A DNA stretch of 8,912 nucleotides from Candidatus Bathyarchaeota archaeon (GTDB lineage Archaea; Thermoproteota; Bathyarchaeia; TCS64), in the NCBI GenBank assembly GCA_026014515.1, contig JAOZIG010000395.1, positions 1 to 8,912 of the forward strand. Reading direction: 5' to 3'. Below, in pieces: positions 1 through 6,489 of the stretch. Each line of letters starts with the position of its first letter. Positions within the stretch are counted from its first letter, which is position 1. A program made the translations under genes and the position numbers. The notes under the pieces were generated by a model. That model was not told where the DNA came from and searched no databases. It saw nothing but the letters and a program-made list of their open reading frames with translations.

Positions 1-1
1 A

Positions 2-16
2 AACCGAAGGCTATAG
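2..16 (+). CDS. possible 3' end of an upstream gene (partial)
   Basis: One frame reads four codons (N-R-R-L) and then TAG at 14-16, two bases before the proposed TTG start of aroB. Because every later gene in this operon directly abuts or overlaps its neighbour, this is probably the tail of the preceding operon gene. In archaeal aro clusters a DAHP synthase often sits here, but nothing in these few bases identifies the product. It could equally be chance, since the aroB frame is also open to the window edge. Confidence 0.3.
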   Translation, partial: NRRL

Positions 17-18
17 GC

Positions 19-1071
19 TTGAAGAGTATCAGGGTAGCCCTCGGGGCTCGAAGCTACAGCATTGTCGTCGCGTCTGGTCTAATCGATAATCTTGGTATGC
101 ATCTACCAACTGGTAAGAAGGCGCTGGTAACCACCAAGGAAATCAATGCACTCTACGGTGAAAGAGTAGCCCAAGCAATAGGAGAACACACACTAATCCT
201 AGTACCAGATGGGGAAGATGCGAAACAGTGGAGCGTACTTGAAAAGCTTCTAGGAGACCTACTGGACGCGGGACTAGACAGAGGCTCAACCATCATCGCT
301 CTTGGCGGAGGCTCGGTCGGAGACCTCGCAGGCTTCGCGGCATCAATCTATATGCGTGGAATCAAGATAGTCCAGATACCTACGACGCTTCTAGCCATGG
401 TGGACAGCAGCATCGGGGGAAAGACAGCTATCAACCATCCAAGGGGAAAGAACCTTGTGGGAAGCTTCTGGCAACCCAGCTTGGTGCTCATCGACCCTAT
501 CTTCTTAGAGACTCTTCCTGAGCGTGAGATTCGCAGTGGGTTGGCTGAGGTGATCAAGTATGGGGTCATCAGTGACCTTGAGTTATTCAGGCTACTTGAA
601 GCAAAGAGCCCTGAGAGCCTCACAGTTGAAGATATGGTTGAGATAGTAGCTCGCTGTGCAGCAACCAAGGCATGGTATGTTGAGCAGGATGAGGAGGATA
701 GACGCGGGATACGCGCGGCTTTGAATTATGGTCATACTGTGGGTCACGCGGTGGAGAAGCTTACGGATCACGCTGTGAATCATGGTGAGGGCGTCTCAAT
801 TGGTATGGTTGTCGCTGCCTTGATCTCCATGGAGCATGGGCTTCTCAGGGAATCCGAGTATCACCGTATCATCAGACTCATCGATGAATACAGGTTACCC
901 ACCAAGCTACCAGAGATCAACATCACTGAAGCAGTCAAAGTAATGCACAAGGACAAGAAAGCAGAGGCAGACAACATAGTCTTCGTGCTACCAACAGGAA
1001 TCGGCAAGACACCAACATTGAGACAGGTCGGAGAACCTACCATCCGAAAGGTATTGGAGGAGAATAGATGA
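19..1071 (+). CDS. aroB: 3-dehydroquinate synthase
   Basis: A cytosolic enzyme of 350 residues, normal for the family. It converts DAHP to 3-dehydroquinate (shikimate pathway step 2) using NAD+ and a divalent metal. The NAD-binding stretch GGGSVGD is at 96-102 and is followed by IPTTLLAMVDSSIGGKTA near 120-137. The expected metal ligands are present: E177 in GLAEVIK, H239 in NYGHT and H255 in NHGEG. The start is TTG. An AAGG ribosome site lies at 7-10, and the protein then begins K-S-I-R-V-A-L-G, a typical N-terminus, whereas the upstream in-frame codons add nothing recognisable. Its TGA stop overlaps the aroD ATG as ATGA. The frame is open to the window edge, so an earlier start cannot be fully excluded. 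The classical AroB route is what is seen here, not the AroA'/AroB' route of some methanogens. Confidence 0.95.
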   Translation: MKSIRVALGARSYSIVVASGLIDNLGMHLPTGKKALVTTKEINALYGERVAQAIGEHTLILVPDGEDAKQWSVLEKLLGDLLDAGLDRGSTIIALGGGSVGDLAGFAASIYMRGIKIVQIPTTLLAMVDSSIGGKTAINHPRGKNLVGSFWQPSLVLIDPIFLETLPEREIRSGLAEVIKYGVISDLELFRLLEAKSPESLTVEDMVEIVARCAATKAWYVEQDEEDRRGIRAALNYGHTVGHAVEKLTDHAVNHGEGVSIGMVVAALISMEHGLLRESEYHRIIRLIDEYRLPTKLPEINITEAVKVMHKDKKAEADNIVFVLPTGIGKTPTLRQVGEPTIRKVLEENR

Positions 1072-1721
1072 GGATATGCGTCGCCATCAAGGCAACCACC
1101 ACAGACGAGACCATAAAGAAGATGCTGATGGCGGAGGACGCAGACCTCATCGAGCTACGATTAGACTACCAAAGAGAACCACTCCACCTAGAATCCCTAA
1201 GAGTAGCCTTACAAAAACCACTGATAGCGACGAATAGAAGAAAAGACCAAGGCGGATACGCGGAGGAACCTGAGGACAAGAGAATCAGACTGCTTTTGGA
1301 TGCTGTTGACGCTGGGTTTGAGATGGTTGACCTATCATCTACAACAGAAAAGTTACCAGAACAGGTGAGGAAAGTTCAGGGAAAGGGTAGAGAGGTGATT
1401 GTCTCATATCACGACTTCAAACACGCCCTAAAAGAGACACAGTTAATGGAAATCCATGAAAGGTTAGCCGAGACGGGCTGTGATAAGGTAAAGATCATTG
1501 GTTGGGCGGACAGCTACATGGACAACCTACCTTATTTGAACTATAACAAGAGATGCCCGGGTAACATCGCCTTCGCTATGGGTGAGAAAGGAACCATATC
1601 AAGAATCCTAGCACCATTAGCCGGAGCAGCATACACCTATGCCTCACTGGATGAGGAGGTTGCACCCGGACAGATACCATTAAAGATGCTACGCATGACC
1701 TACAGGAGCCTAAAACAATGA
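1068..1721 (+). CDS. aroD: 3-dehydroquinate dehydratase, type I
   Basis: A 217-residue protein matching the compact single-domain type I dehydroquinases of archaea. It removes water from 3-dehydroquinate to give 3-dehydroshikimate through a Schiff base. The substrate-binding ELRLD is at 29-33. The catalytic histidine is H115 in SYHDF, and the Schiff-base lysine is K142 in VKIIGWA. The C-terminal signature MGEKGTISR (171-179), the AYTYA segment and APGQI (199-203) are all intact. The start is the ATG of an ATGA overlap with aroB. A perfect GGAGG at 1056-1060 lies seven bases upstream, which fixes the start well. The gene sits between the enzymes for steps 2 and 4, in pathway order. Confidence 0.95.
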   Translation: MRICVAIKATTTDETIKKMLMAEDADLIELRLDYQREPLHLESLRVALQKPLIATNRRKDQGGYAEEPEDKRIRLLLDAVDAGFEMVDLSSTTEKLPEQVRKVQGKGREVIVSYHDFKHALKETQLMEIHERLAETGCDKVKIIGWADSYMDNLPYLNYNKRCPGNIAFAMGEKGTISRILAPLAGAAYTYASLDEEVAPGQIPLKMLRMTYRSLKQ

Positions 1722-2536
1722 ACTACTACCTGTTAGGTTACCCCGTTGGGCACTCTGTCAGCCCCGCGATGCACAATGCAGCCTTCAAAGAGCTTGACTT
1801 ACCCCACCGATACAATCTACTGGAAACCAGACCAGAGAATCTAGGTGAGACGGTTCAAGGTCTTAGAGAGAATATTATGGGTGGAGCAAACGTCACCATC
1901 CCCCATAAGATCGAGATAATCAAACACATGGACACGCTCGCAGCATCAGCCAAACAAATAGGCGCTGTAAACACAATCGAAAACCGTGGTGGACAACTCA
2001 TCGGTCATAACACTGATGCCAGTGGTGGCATCAAGGCATTAACCGAAAAATACGGCGAACTAAATGAAAACAGAGTAGTACTACTAGGTGCTGGTGGCGC
2101 TGCTAGAGCATTGGCGCAGGAGCTTGCGCCAAAAGTGTCTGAGCTGGTAATACTGAATCGCTCACCAGAAAAAGCAGAGAAACTAGCACATACTCTTCCC
2201 GGTAACACGGTTGGCGCTGGTCTTTGTGAGCAGCGGGTCATCAATACTGCGGATATTGTTATTAACGCGACTTCGGTGGGTATGGCTCCTAATACATCTG
2301 AGTCACCCATCGAAGCCCAGTATCTACGAAAGGGACAGCTTGTCTATGATATTGTCTATAACCCCATCAAGACGAGACTGATGCGGGACGCGGAAAAAGC
2401 GGGAGCAGAAACCCTTGGAGGTTTATGGATGCTGGTCTATCAGGGCGTCGAGGCGTTCAAGATATGGACAGATTTAGAGCCCAACCCTGAGACCATGTAC
2501 AGGGCAGCTTTACGAGTCTTGGAGGCGGGGCATTGA
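1718..2536 (+). CDS. aroE: shikimate dehydrogenase (NADP+)
   Basis: A 272-residue protein of standard length. It reduces 3-dehydroshikimate to shikimate. The substrate-binding SVS is at 13-15 in GHSVSPAMHN. The catalytic pair is K64 (NVTIPHK) and D100 (GHNTD), supported by N85 and by Q242 in YQG. The cofactor domain carries GAGGAAR at 124-130, and NRS at 147-149 is the usual basic loop that selects NADP(H). INATSVGM at 182-189 is also typical. The start is ATG in an ATGA overlap with aroD, with AGGAG at 1704-1708 as ribosome site. Its TGA stop overlaps the TTG start of aroK. All catalytic residues are present, so I read it as a true AroE and not the quinate-type YdiB relative, and the operon context supports this. 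Confidence 0.95.
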   Translation: MNYYLLGYPVGHSVSPAMHNAAFKELDLPHRYNLLETRPENLGETVQGLRENIMGGANVTIPHKIEIIKHMDTLAASAKQIGAVNTIENRGGQLIGHNTDASGGIKALTEKYGELNENRVVLLGAGGAARALAQELAPKVSELVILNRSPEKAEKLAHTLPGNTVGAGLCEQRVINTADIVINATSVGMAPNTSESPIEAQYLRKGQLVYDIVYNPIKTRLMRDAEKAGAETLGGLWMLVYQGVEAFKIWTDLEPNPETMYRAALRVLEAGH

Positions 2537-3030
2537 ATATCGCTGTATATGGATTCATGGGTGTCGGTAAGACCACCATAGGCGAGGTTCTCGCTGAGAG
2601 ACTAGGTTACAATTTCATTGATATGGACGCCGAGATCGAGCACATAGAAGGCACTAAGATCAGCACCATATTCAAGGAAAAAGGAGAACCCTACTTCAGA
2701 AAACTAGAATCAGAGCTAGTTCAAACACTATCCAACTCTGATAAACAGGTTATCGCATGTGGCGGGGGAACAGTAGCGTATCCAGAGAACGCTGAAACAC
2801 TAAGCGCATCAACGAGGATGGTATACCTCACTGCTTCAATCGAGGAGATTATCAATAGGACAAAGGATGACTCATCTAGACCTTTGCTTGATGTAGATGA
2901 CCCGAGAAATACTGCGTTGTTGTTACTTGAGAAGCGGAAGCCTATCTATGAGAGATACGCTGAGGTTACAATAGACACAACAGGATTATCCCCAAATGTA
3001 GTCGTTGAAAAAATACTGGAGGCGCTATAG
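2533..3030 (+). CDS. aroK: shikimate kinase, bacterial P-loop (AroK/AroL) type
   Basis: A 165-residue enzyme that transfers phosphate from ATP to shikimate to form shikimate 3-phosphate. It belongs to the NMP-kinase fold. The Walker A loop GFMGVGKTT is at 7-15, D32 in FIDMDAEIE and R56 in FRKLE bind shikimate, GGG is at 77-79, and the lid arginine is R116 in SSRPLL. R135 in KRKPIYERYA near the C-terminus also fits the family. The start is TTG inside a TTGA overlap with aroE, chosen because GGAGG at 2521-2525 lies seven bases upstream and the protein starts cleanly at the first beta strand. Most archaea instead use an unrelated GHMP-family shikimate kinase, so the presence of this type is notable. 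Base composition does not look different from its neighbours. Confidence 0.95.
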   Translation: MNIAVYGFMGVGKTTIGEVLAERLGYNFIDMDAEIEHIEGTKISTIFKEKGEPYFRKLESELVQTLSNSDKQVIACGGGTVAYPENAETLSASTRMVYLTASIEEIINRTKDDSSRPLLDVDDPRNTALLLLEKRKPIYERYAEVTIDTTGLSPNVVVEKILEAL

Positions 3031-4277
3031 TGAGAATAAAACCAGCGACACTACACGGCACAGTCAAAGCACCCCCCAGCAAAAGCATGACCCATCGACT
3101 CCTAATCACATCAGCCTTAGCCGACGGAGTCAGCCTAATACAGAACCCCCTACACAGTCAAGACACCGAGGCAACCGCCGAGGCGTTGAGAGGACTCGGA
3201 ACAAGCATCAGAGAAGCCGATGGAGACTGGGGCGTAATGGGGGGAACCATATACCAACCCGATTCAGCACTGGATTGTCATGAATCAGGGACAACCCTTC
3301 GCCTACTCACAGGCGTTAGCAGCATCATCAATGAGCCGGTAACCTTGAGTGGAGTCCCCCAACTACAAAAAAGACCAAACAAGCCACTGTTGGAAGCACT
3401 CGAACAGCTTGGAGTCAAAACAAAGAGCAAAGGTGGCTACCCCCCGATAACAGTTAAAGGTAGAATCAGGGGGGGAAAGACATCAATCCGTGGTGATGTG
3501 AGTTCACAGTTCATCTCAGCGATAATGCTGGCAGCCCCCTATGCAGAGAACCCTGTTGATTTACAGGTCAGTACCCGTCTTGAGTCCAAGCCCTACGTGG
3601 AGATGACGATAGAAGTCATGAAAAAAGCGGGAATAAAACCCCAATGCAACGCTGATCTAACAGAGATCCATATCCCAAATGGGAGATACATACCTCAGCG
3701 AACCCATGTTGAAGGGGACTGGAGTAGTGCCGCATACATGCTTGCTGCGGGAGCACTTGGAGGCAAGGTGCACGTTGATAACCTAAACTTGGAGAGCAAG
3801 CAAGCTGACAGGGAGATAATCAATATTCTTGAAGCCATGGAGGCGTATATCAAAATCAGCGGAAACAGGGTGACCACCGAGTTAAGCAGACTCTCAGCCG
3901 TTGATGTTGATCTCAGTGACTGCCCAGACCTGTTCCCAATGGTCGCTTGCCTCTGTGCATTTGCTGAAGGCACAAGTAATCTATCTGGACTCGGTAGGCT
4001 TAGACTTAAGGAGTCAGACAGGTTAACAGCTATGACAACTGGGCTGAAACGCATGGGCATCGATGTAACCGTTGATGAAACAACGGCACAGATCAAAGGC
4101 GGAACCCCAAAAGGCGCAGTAATCGACACATATAATGATCACAGGATCGCCATGAGCTTCGCTGTACTAGCCCAGACAGCAGTGGGTGAGACCGTCATCC
4201 AGAACCCGGAATGCGTAGACAAATCATACCCAGAGTTCTGGCAAGACCTCAGAAACATAGGAGCAAAACTAGCATGA
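3030..4277 (+). CDS. aroA: 3-phosphoshikimate 1-carboxyvinyltransferase (EPSP synthase)
   Basis: A 415-residue protein, near the usual length. It joins shikimate 3-phosphate and phosphoenolpyruvate to make EPSP. Signature residues run through both halves: PPSKSMTHR at 15-23 (K18, S19, R23), ESGTTLRLL at 85-93, SSQ at 158-160, catalytic D300 in CPDLFPM, E328 in LRLKESDRL, NDHRIAMSF at 369-377 and K398 in DKSYPEF. The phosphate-loop position usually written N-A-G or N-S-G reads E-S-G (E85), a variant also known in Gram-positive-type enzymes. The start is GTG, overlapping the aroK TAG by one base (TAGTG). GGAGG at 3018-3022, seven bases before it, supports this choice. Confidence 0.95.
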   Translation: MRIKPATLHGTVKAPPSKSMTHRLLITSALADGVSLIQNPLHSQDTEATAEALRGLGTSIREADGDWGVMGGTIYQPDSALDCHESGTTLRLLTGVSSIINEPVTLSGVPQLQKRPNKPLLEALEQLGVKTKSKGGYPPITVKGRIRGGKTSIRGDVSSQFISAIMLAAPYAENPVDLQVSTRLESKPYVEMTIEVMKKAGIKPQCNADLTEIHIPNGRYIPQRTHVEGDWSSAAYMLAAGALGGKVHVDNLNLESKQADREIINILEAMEAYIKISGNRVTTELSRLSAVDVDLSDCPDLFPMVACLCAFAEGTSNLSGLGRLRLKESDRLTAMTTGLKRMGIDVTVDETTAQIKGGTPKGAVIDTYNDHRIAMSFAVLAQTAVGETVIQNPECVDKSYPEFWQDLRNIGAKLA

Positions 4278-5359
4278 ACACACTTGGAAAACACTACAGG
4301 ATAACCAGCATCGGTGAGAGCCACGGACAACTAGTCGGCGTAGTAATCGACGGCTGCCCAGCAGGACTCAAACTAGACATGGCTCACCTACAGAAAGACC
4401 TAGATCGCCGCAGACCCGGACAAAGCAACATAACAACCCAGCGCAACGAGGAAGATCAAGCCGAGATACTCACCGGGCTCTATAACGGTGTTACAACTGG
4501 GGCACCAATCACCATAATCACACGAAACAAAGACAGAGACTCCTCAAAGTATCTTGAACAACGCTGGACCCCGAGACCCGGACACGCAGACTATACAGCT
4601 GGGCTGAGGTACGGTGAACATCAAGATCCAAGAGGCGGTGGACGCTTTAGTGGAAGAAACACAGCTGGTTTTGTGATGGCGGGTAGCGTAGCCAAACAGC
4701 TTCTAAGAGGTATTGGTACCAATATTGTTGGTTATACTCAGCAAATCGGTGAAATCATCAGCCCTGAACCAACAGACTTTGACCACATGGAAGAGAACCC
4801 AGTAAGATGCCCTGATCCTGTGACTGCTGAGAAGATGAGGAAGGAAATAGAATCAGCTAGAGCAGATAACGACAGCGTTGGCGGAAAAATACGATGCATC
4901 GCATTAAACCCACCCAAGGGTATCGGTGACCCCATCTTTGACACCCTTGAAGGCTGTCTCAGCAAGGCATTCTTCAGCATTCCAGCAGTGAAGGCTGTTG
5001 AGTTCGGCTCCGGTGTTGACGCCGCAGGTATGCGTGGCTCAGAGCATAACGATCTGTACGCTGTACAGGATGATGAAATCGTGACAATCACAAACAACAG
5101 CGGAGGAATCCTAGGAGGCATCAGTACTGGTACCCACATCGTGGCAACAATAACATTCAAGCCAACCCCCAGCATAGGCAAGGCTCAGAGAACAGTAGAC
5201 CTACGCACAAAAGAAGAGACCACTATCAGGGTAGAAGGACGTCATGACCCATGTATCGTGCCCCGCGCTGTTCCAGTGGTGGAGGCGATGATGGCGGTGG
5301 TCTTAGCTGATTATGAGATAGGGGCTGGAATGATTCCGAGGACATTAGGTGATATTTGA
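4274..5359 (+). CDS. aroC: chorismate synthase
   Basis: A 361-residue, FMN-dependent enzyme that eliminates phosphate from EPSP to give chorismate. The N-terminus LGKHYRITSIGESHG holds catalytic H17, and RPGHADYTAGLRYG holds H104. The RRRPGQS segment near 45-51 and the C-terminal GRHDPCIVPRAVPVVEA are also family hallmarks. The open frame extends upstream to 4211, but those 21 codons run back into aroA and match nothing in the family. The ATG at 4274 forms an ATGA overlap with the aroA stop and has AGGAG at 4259-4263, so it is the better start. No flavin reductase domain is fused, so reduced FMN must come from elsewhere. Confidence 0.95.
   Translation: MNTLGKHYRITSIGESHGQLVGVVIDGCPAGLKLDMAHLQKDLDRRRPGQSNITTQRNEEDQAEILTGLYNGVTTGAPITIITRNKDRDSSKYLEQRWTPRPGHADYTAGLRYGEHQDPRGGGRFSGRNTAGFVMAGSVAKQLLRGIGTNIVGYTQQIGEIISPEPTDFDHMEENPVRCPDPVTAEKMRKEIESARADNDSVGGKIRCIALNPPKGIGDPIFDTLEGCLSKAFFSIPAVKAVEFGSGVDAAGMRGSEHNDLYAVQDDEIVTITNNSGGILGGISTGTHIVATITFKPTPSIGKAQRTVDLRTKEETTIRVEGRHDPCIVPRAVPVVEAMMAVVLADYEIGAGMIPRTLGDI
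5348..5353 (+). promoter_or_regulatory. ribosome binding site deciding the chorismate mutase start
   Basis: GGTGAT can pair with the ATCACC stretch near the 3' end of 16S rRNA. Aligned to the other sites in this operon it lies about nine bases from the ATG at 5359 and six from the alternative TTG at 5356. Both are workable. The ATG is preferred as the stronger codon, and it gives residue numbers that line up without gaps with the E. coli mutase domain. Confidence 0.45.
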
Positions 5360-5634
5360 TGACGTATATTGATGAGATAAACCCCCACAGGGAAGCAATT
5401 GACAGACTCAACAACGAGATAATCGAAAGAATCGCAGAACGACAACGCGAAGCACTAGCGATAGGCGCGATAAAGAAACGATACGGCAAACCAGTCGTGG
5501 ATAAGAGCCGCGAACAAGCCATACTCGACAACATAAAAGCCAAAGCATCAGCACAAGGAATCAACCCAGAGGCACTGGAACGAGTATTCAAAGAAATCAT
5601 CAGGCTGTGCGTTGAAGCGGAGGAAGACCTATGA
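5359..5634 (+). CDS. aroQ: chorismate mutase, AroQ class, stand-alone
   Basis: A 91-residue all-helical protein that rearranges chorismate to prephenate, feeding both pheA and tyrA. It aligns without gaps to the mutase domain of the E. coli P-protein. The active-site residues R11, R28, K39, D48, R51 and E52 fall at identical numbers. Two differences stand out: position 84 is Cys instead of Ser, and position 88 is Glu instead of the Gln that contacts the ether oxygen of the substrate. The start is ATG, overlapping the aroC stop by one base (TGATG); a TTG one codon earlier is possible. The stop overlaps the pheA ATG as ATGA. In many bacteria this domain is fused to prephenate dehydratase. Here the two are separate but translationally coupled, and may act as partners. 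Confidence 0.92.
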   Translation: MTYIDEINPHREAIDRLNNEIIERIAERQREALAIGAIKKRYGKPVVDKSREQAILDNIKAKASAQGINPEALERVFKEIIRLCVEAEEDL

Positions 5635-6437
5635 GGGTAGCTTTCCAAGGCGAGAAAGGCGCCTACAGCGAGGAAGCCATCTACAAACACTACGAGGAAG
5701 TCGAGAGTGTCCCAAGACCATACTTAAAGGATGTCTTTGACGCTGTTGAGTCTGGTGAAGCAGATTATGGAATGGTACCAGTCGAGAACACCATACAGGG
5801 AAGCATCGTACGAGCCTACGATTTACTGAATGAGCGCGGACTCAAGGCAAGCGGCGAGGAAATACACAGAATAAGCCACTGCCTGATAGCCCACCCAGAC
5901 ACAGAACTAGCAGACATAAAGAAGGCGTACAGCCACCCACAAGCCCTTGGACAGTCACGAGAATGGCTTGAGAAGCATGGTATCGAGGCTGTGAACTTTT
6001 ATGATACGGCTGGTAGCGTCAAATGGATCAAGGAGAATGATGTCCGGGACTCTGCTGGTGTGGCTAGTGCACAGGCAGCAGAGACCTATGGTATGAGGAT
6101 TCTGGCTAGGGGCATCGAGACCAACCCTGAGAACTATACAAGGTTCATCGAGATCGGGTACAAGGAAACAGAACCAACAGGCGAAGACAAAACCATCCTA
6201 GCCTTCATAGTACAGCATCGACCCGGAACCCTAGTAGGAGCACTCAAAGAGTTCAGCGAAAGAGGCATCAATCTTGAGAAGATAGAGTCTCGTCCACGTG
6301 TGGGCAAGCCTTGGGAGTACATCTTCTTCGTGGAGATAGCTGGACACATCAAGGACGCAGTGATCGGTGAAGCGCTAGAAGCGCTGAAGGATCATACCCT
6401 CTACTTGAAGCACCTGGGTTCATACCAGAGAGCTTAG
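5631..6437 (+). CDS. pheA: prephenate dehydratase with C-terminal ACT domain
   Basis: A 268-residue protein that converts prephenate to phenylpyruvate, the precursor of phenylalanine. The catalytic domain spans about 1-180, with GEKGAYSEEA at the start, PVENTIQG at 50-57, SHPQAL at 101-106 and the catalytic threonine T170 in NYTRF. An ACT domain follows at about 187-265. Its phenylalanine-binding motifs GTLVGAL (199-205) and ESRP (219-222) are intact, which predicts feedback control by phenylalanine as in other ACT-bearing dehydratases. The start is ATG within an ATGA overlap with the mutase gene, preceded by GGAGG at 5619-5623. It is the last gene of the overlapping operon: a hairpin starts three bases after its TAG stop. 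Confidence 0.95.
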   Translation: MRVAFQGEKGAYSEEAIYKHYEEVESVPRPYLKDVFDAVESGEADYGMVPVENTIQGSIVRAYDLLNERGLKASGEEIHRISHCLIAHPDTELADIKKAYSHPQALGQSREWLEKHGIEAVNFYDTAGSVKWIKENDVRDSAGVASAQAAETYGMRILARGIETNPENYTRFIEIGYKETEPTGEDKTILAFIVQHRPGTLVGALKEFSERGINLEKIESRPRVGKPWEYIFFVEIAGHIKDAVIGEALEALKDHTLYLKHLGSYQRA

Positions 6438-6439
6438 AC

Positions 6440-6467
6440 GGTTTTACCTGCCCAAAACCAATTTTAT
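6440..6467 (+). terminator. hairpin plus T-run after pheA, overlapping the tyrA TATA box
   Basis: GGTTTT at 6440-6445 pairs exactly with AAAACC at 6454-6459 around an eight-base loop, and ATTTTAT follows directly. It begins three bases after the pheA stop. Archaeal termination depends mainly on T-runs, so the tail alone could help release the polymerase. The stem is only six pairs and A/T-rich, so its strength is uncertain. Confidence 0.4.
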
Positions 6468-6478
6468 ACACAGGCAGG
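6447..6478 (+). repeat. inverted repeat CCTGCC/GGCAGG flanking the tyrA TATA box
   Basis: CCTGCC at 6447-6452 and GGCAGG at 6473-6478 are exact reverse complements. Their centres are 26 bases apart and the TATA box lies between them. A dimeric repressor binding both half sites would cover the promoter. The repeat could also occur by chance, since the arms are only six bases long, and no regulator gene is visible nearby. Confidence 0.35.
6462..6468 (+). promoter_or_regulatory. TATA box for leaderless tyrA transcript
   Basis: TTTTATA is centred about 25 bases before the tyrA ATG, the spacing expected between an archaeal TATA box and the start of transcription. The message would begin at or next to the ATG. 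The bases just before the ATG (GGCCTAGCCCGGT) contain no ribosome site, in contrast to the genes inside the upstream operon. Confidence 0.65.
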
Positions 6479-6489
6479 CCTAGCCCGGT

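Noticed and set aside
3005..3283. A 92-codon + strand open frame bridging the end of aroK and the start of aroA.
   Set aside because: It lies in a shifted frame over well-supported aroK and aroA coding sequence, and its product is low-complexity, rich in Arg, Ser and Thr with no fold signal.
4211..4273. Upstream extension of chorismate synthase by 21 codons.
   Set aside because: It runs inside aroA in another frame and matches nothing in the family. The ATG at 4274 has a ribosome site and an ATGA overlap like its neighbours.
4738..5181. Long - strand open frames opposite aroC (also 3695-4129 opposite aroA and 5226-5690 opposite aroC/aroQ).
   Set aside because: They are antisense shadows of strongly conserved genes. 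Their products are Ser/Leu-rich without motifs, and no promoter or ribosome site supports them.
5340..5634. Possible broken chorismate mutase-prephenate dehydratase fusion (P-protein).
   Set aside because: Both reading frames are complete, with their own starts and stops in tidy overlaps and a GGAGG before pheA. They are natural separate genes, not a frameshifted fusion.
6438..6489. T-box, riboswitch or leader-peptide attenuator before tyrA.
   Set aside because: The gap is only 52 bases, the transcript is predicted to be leaderless, and there is no run of Tyr or Phe codons or complex fold to support an RNA switch.
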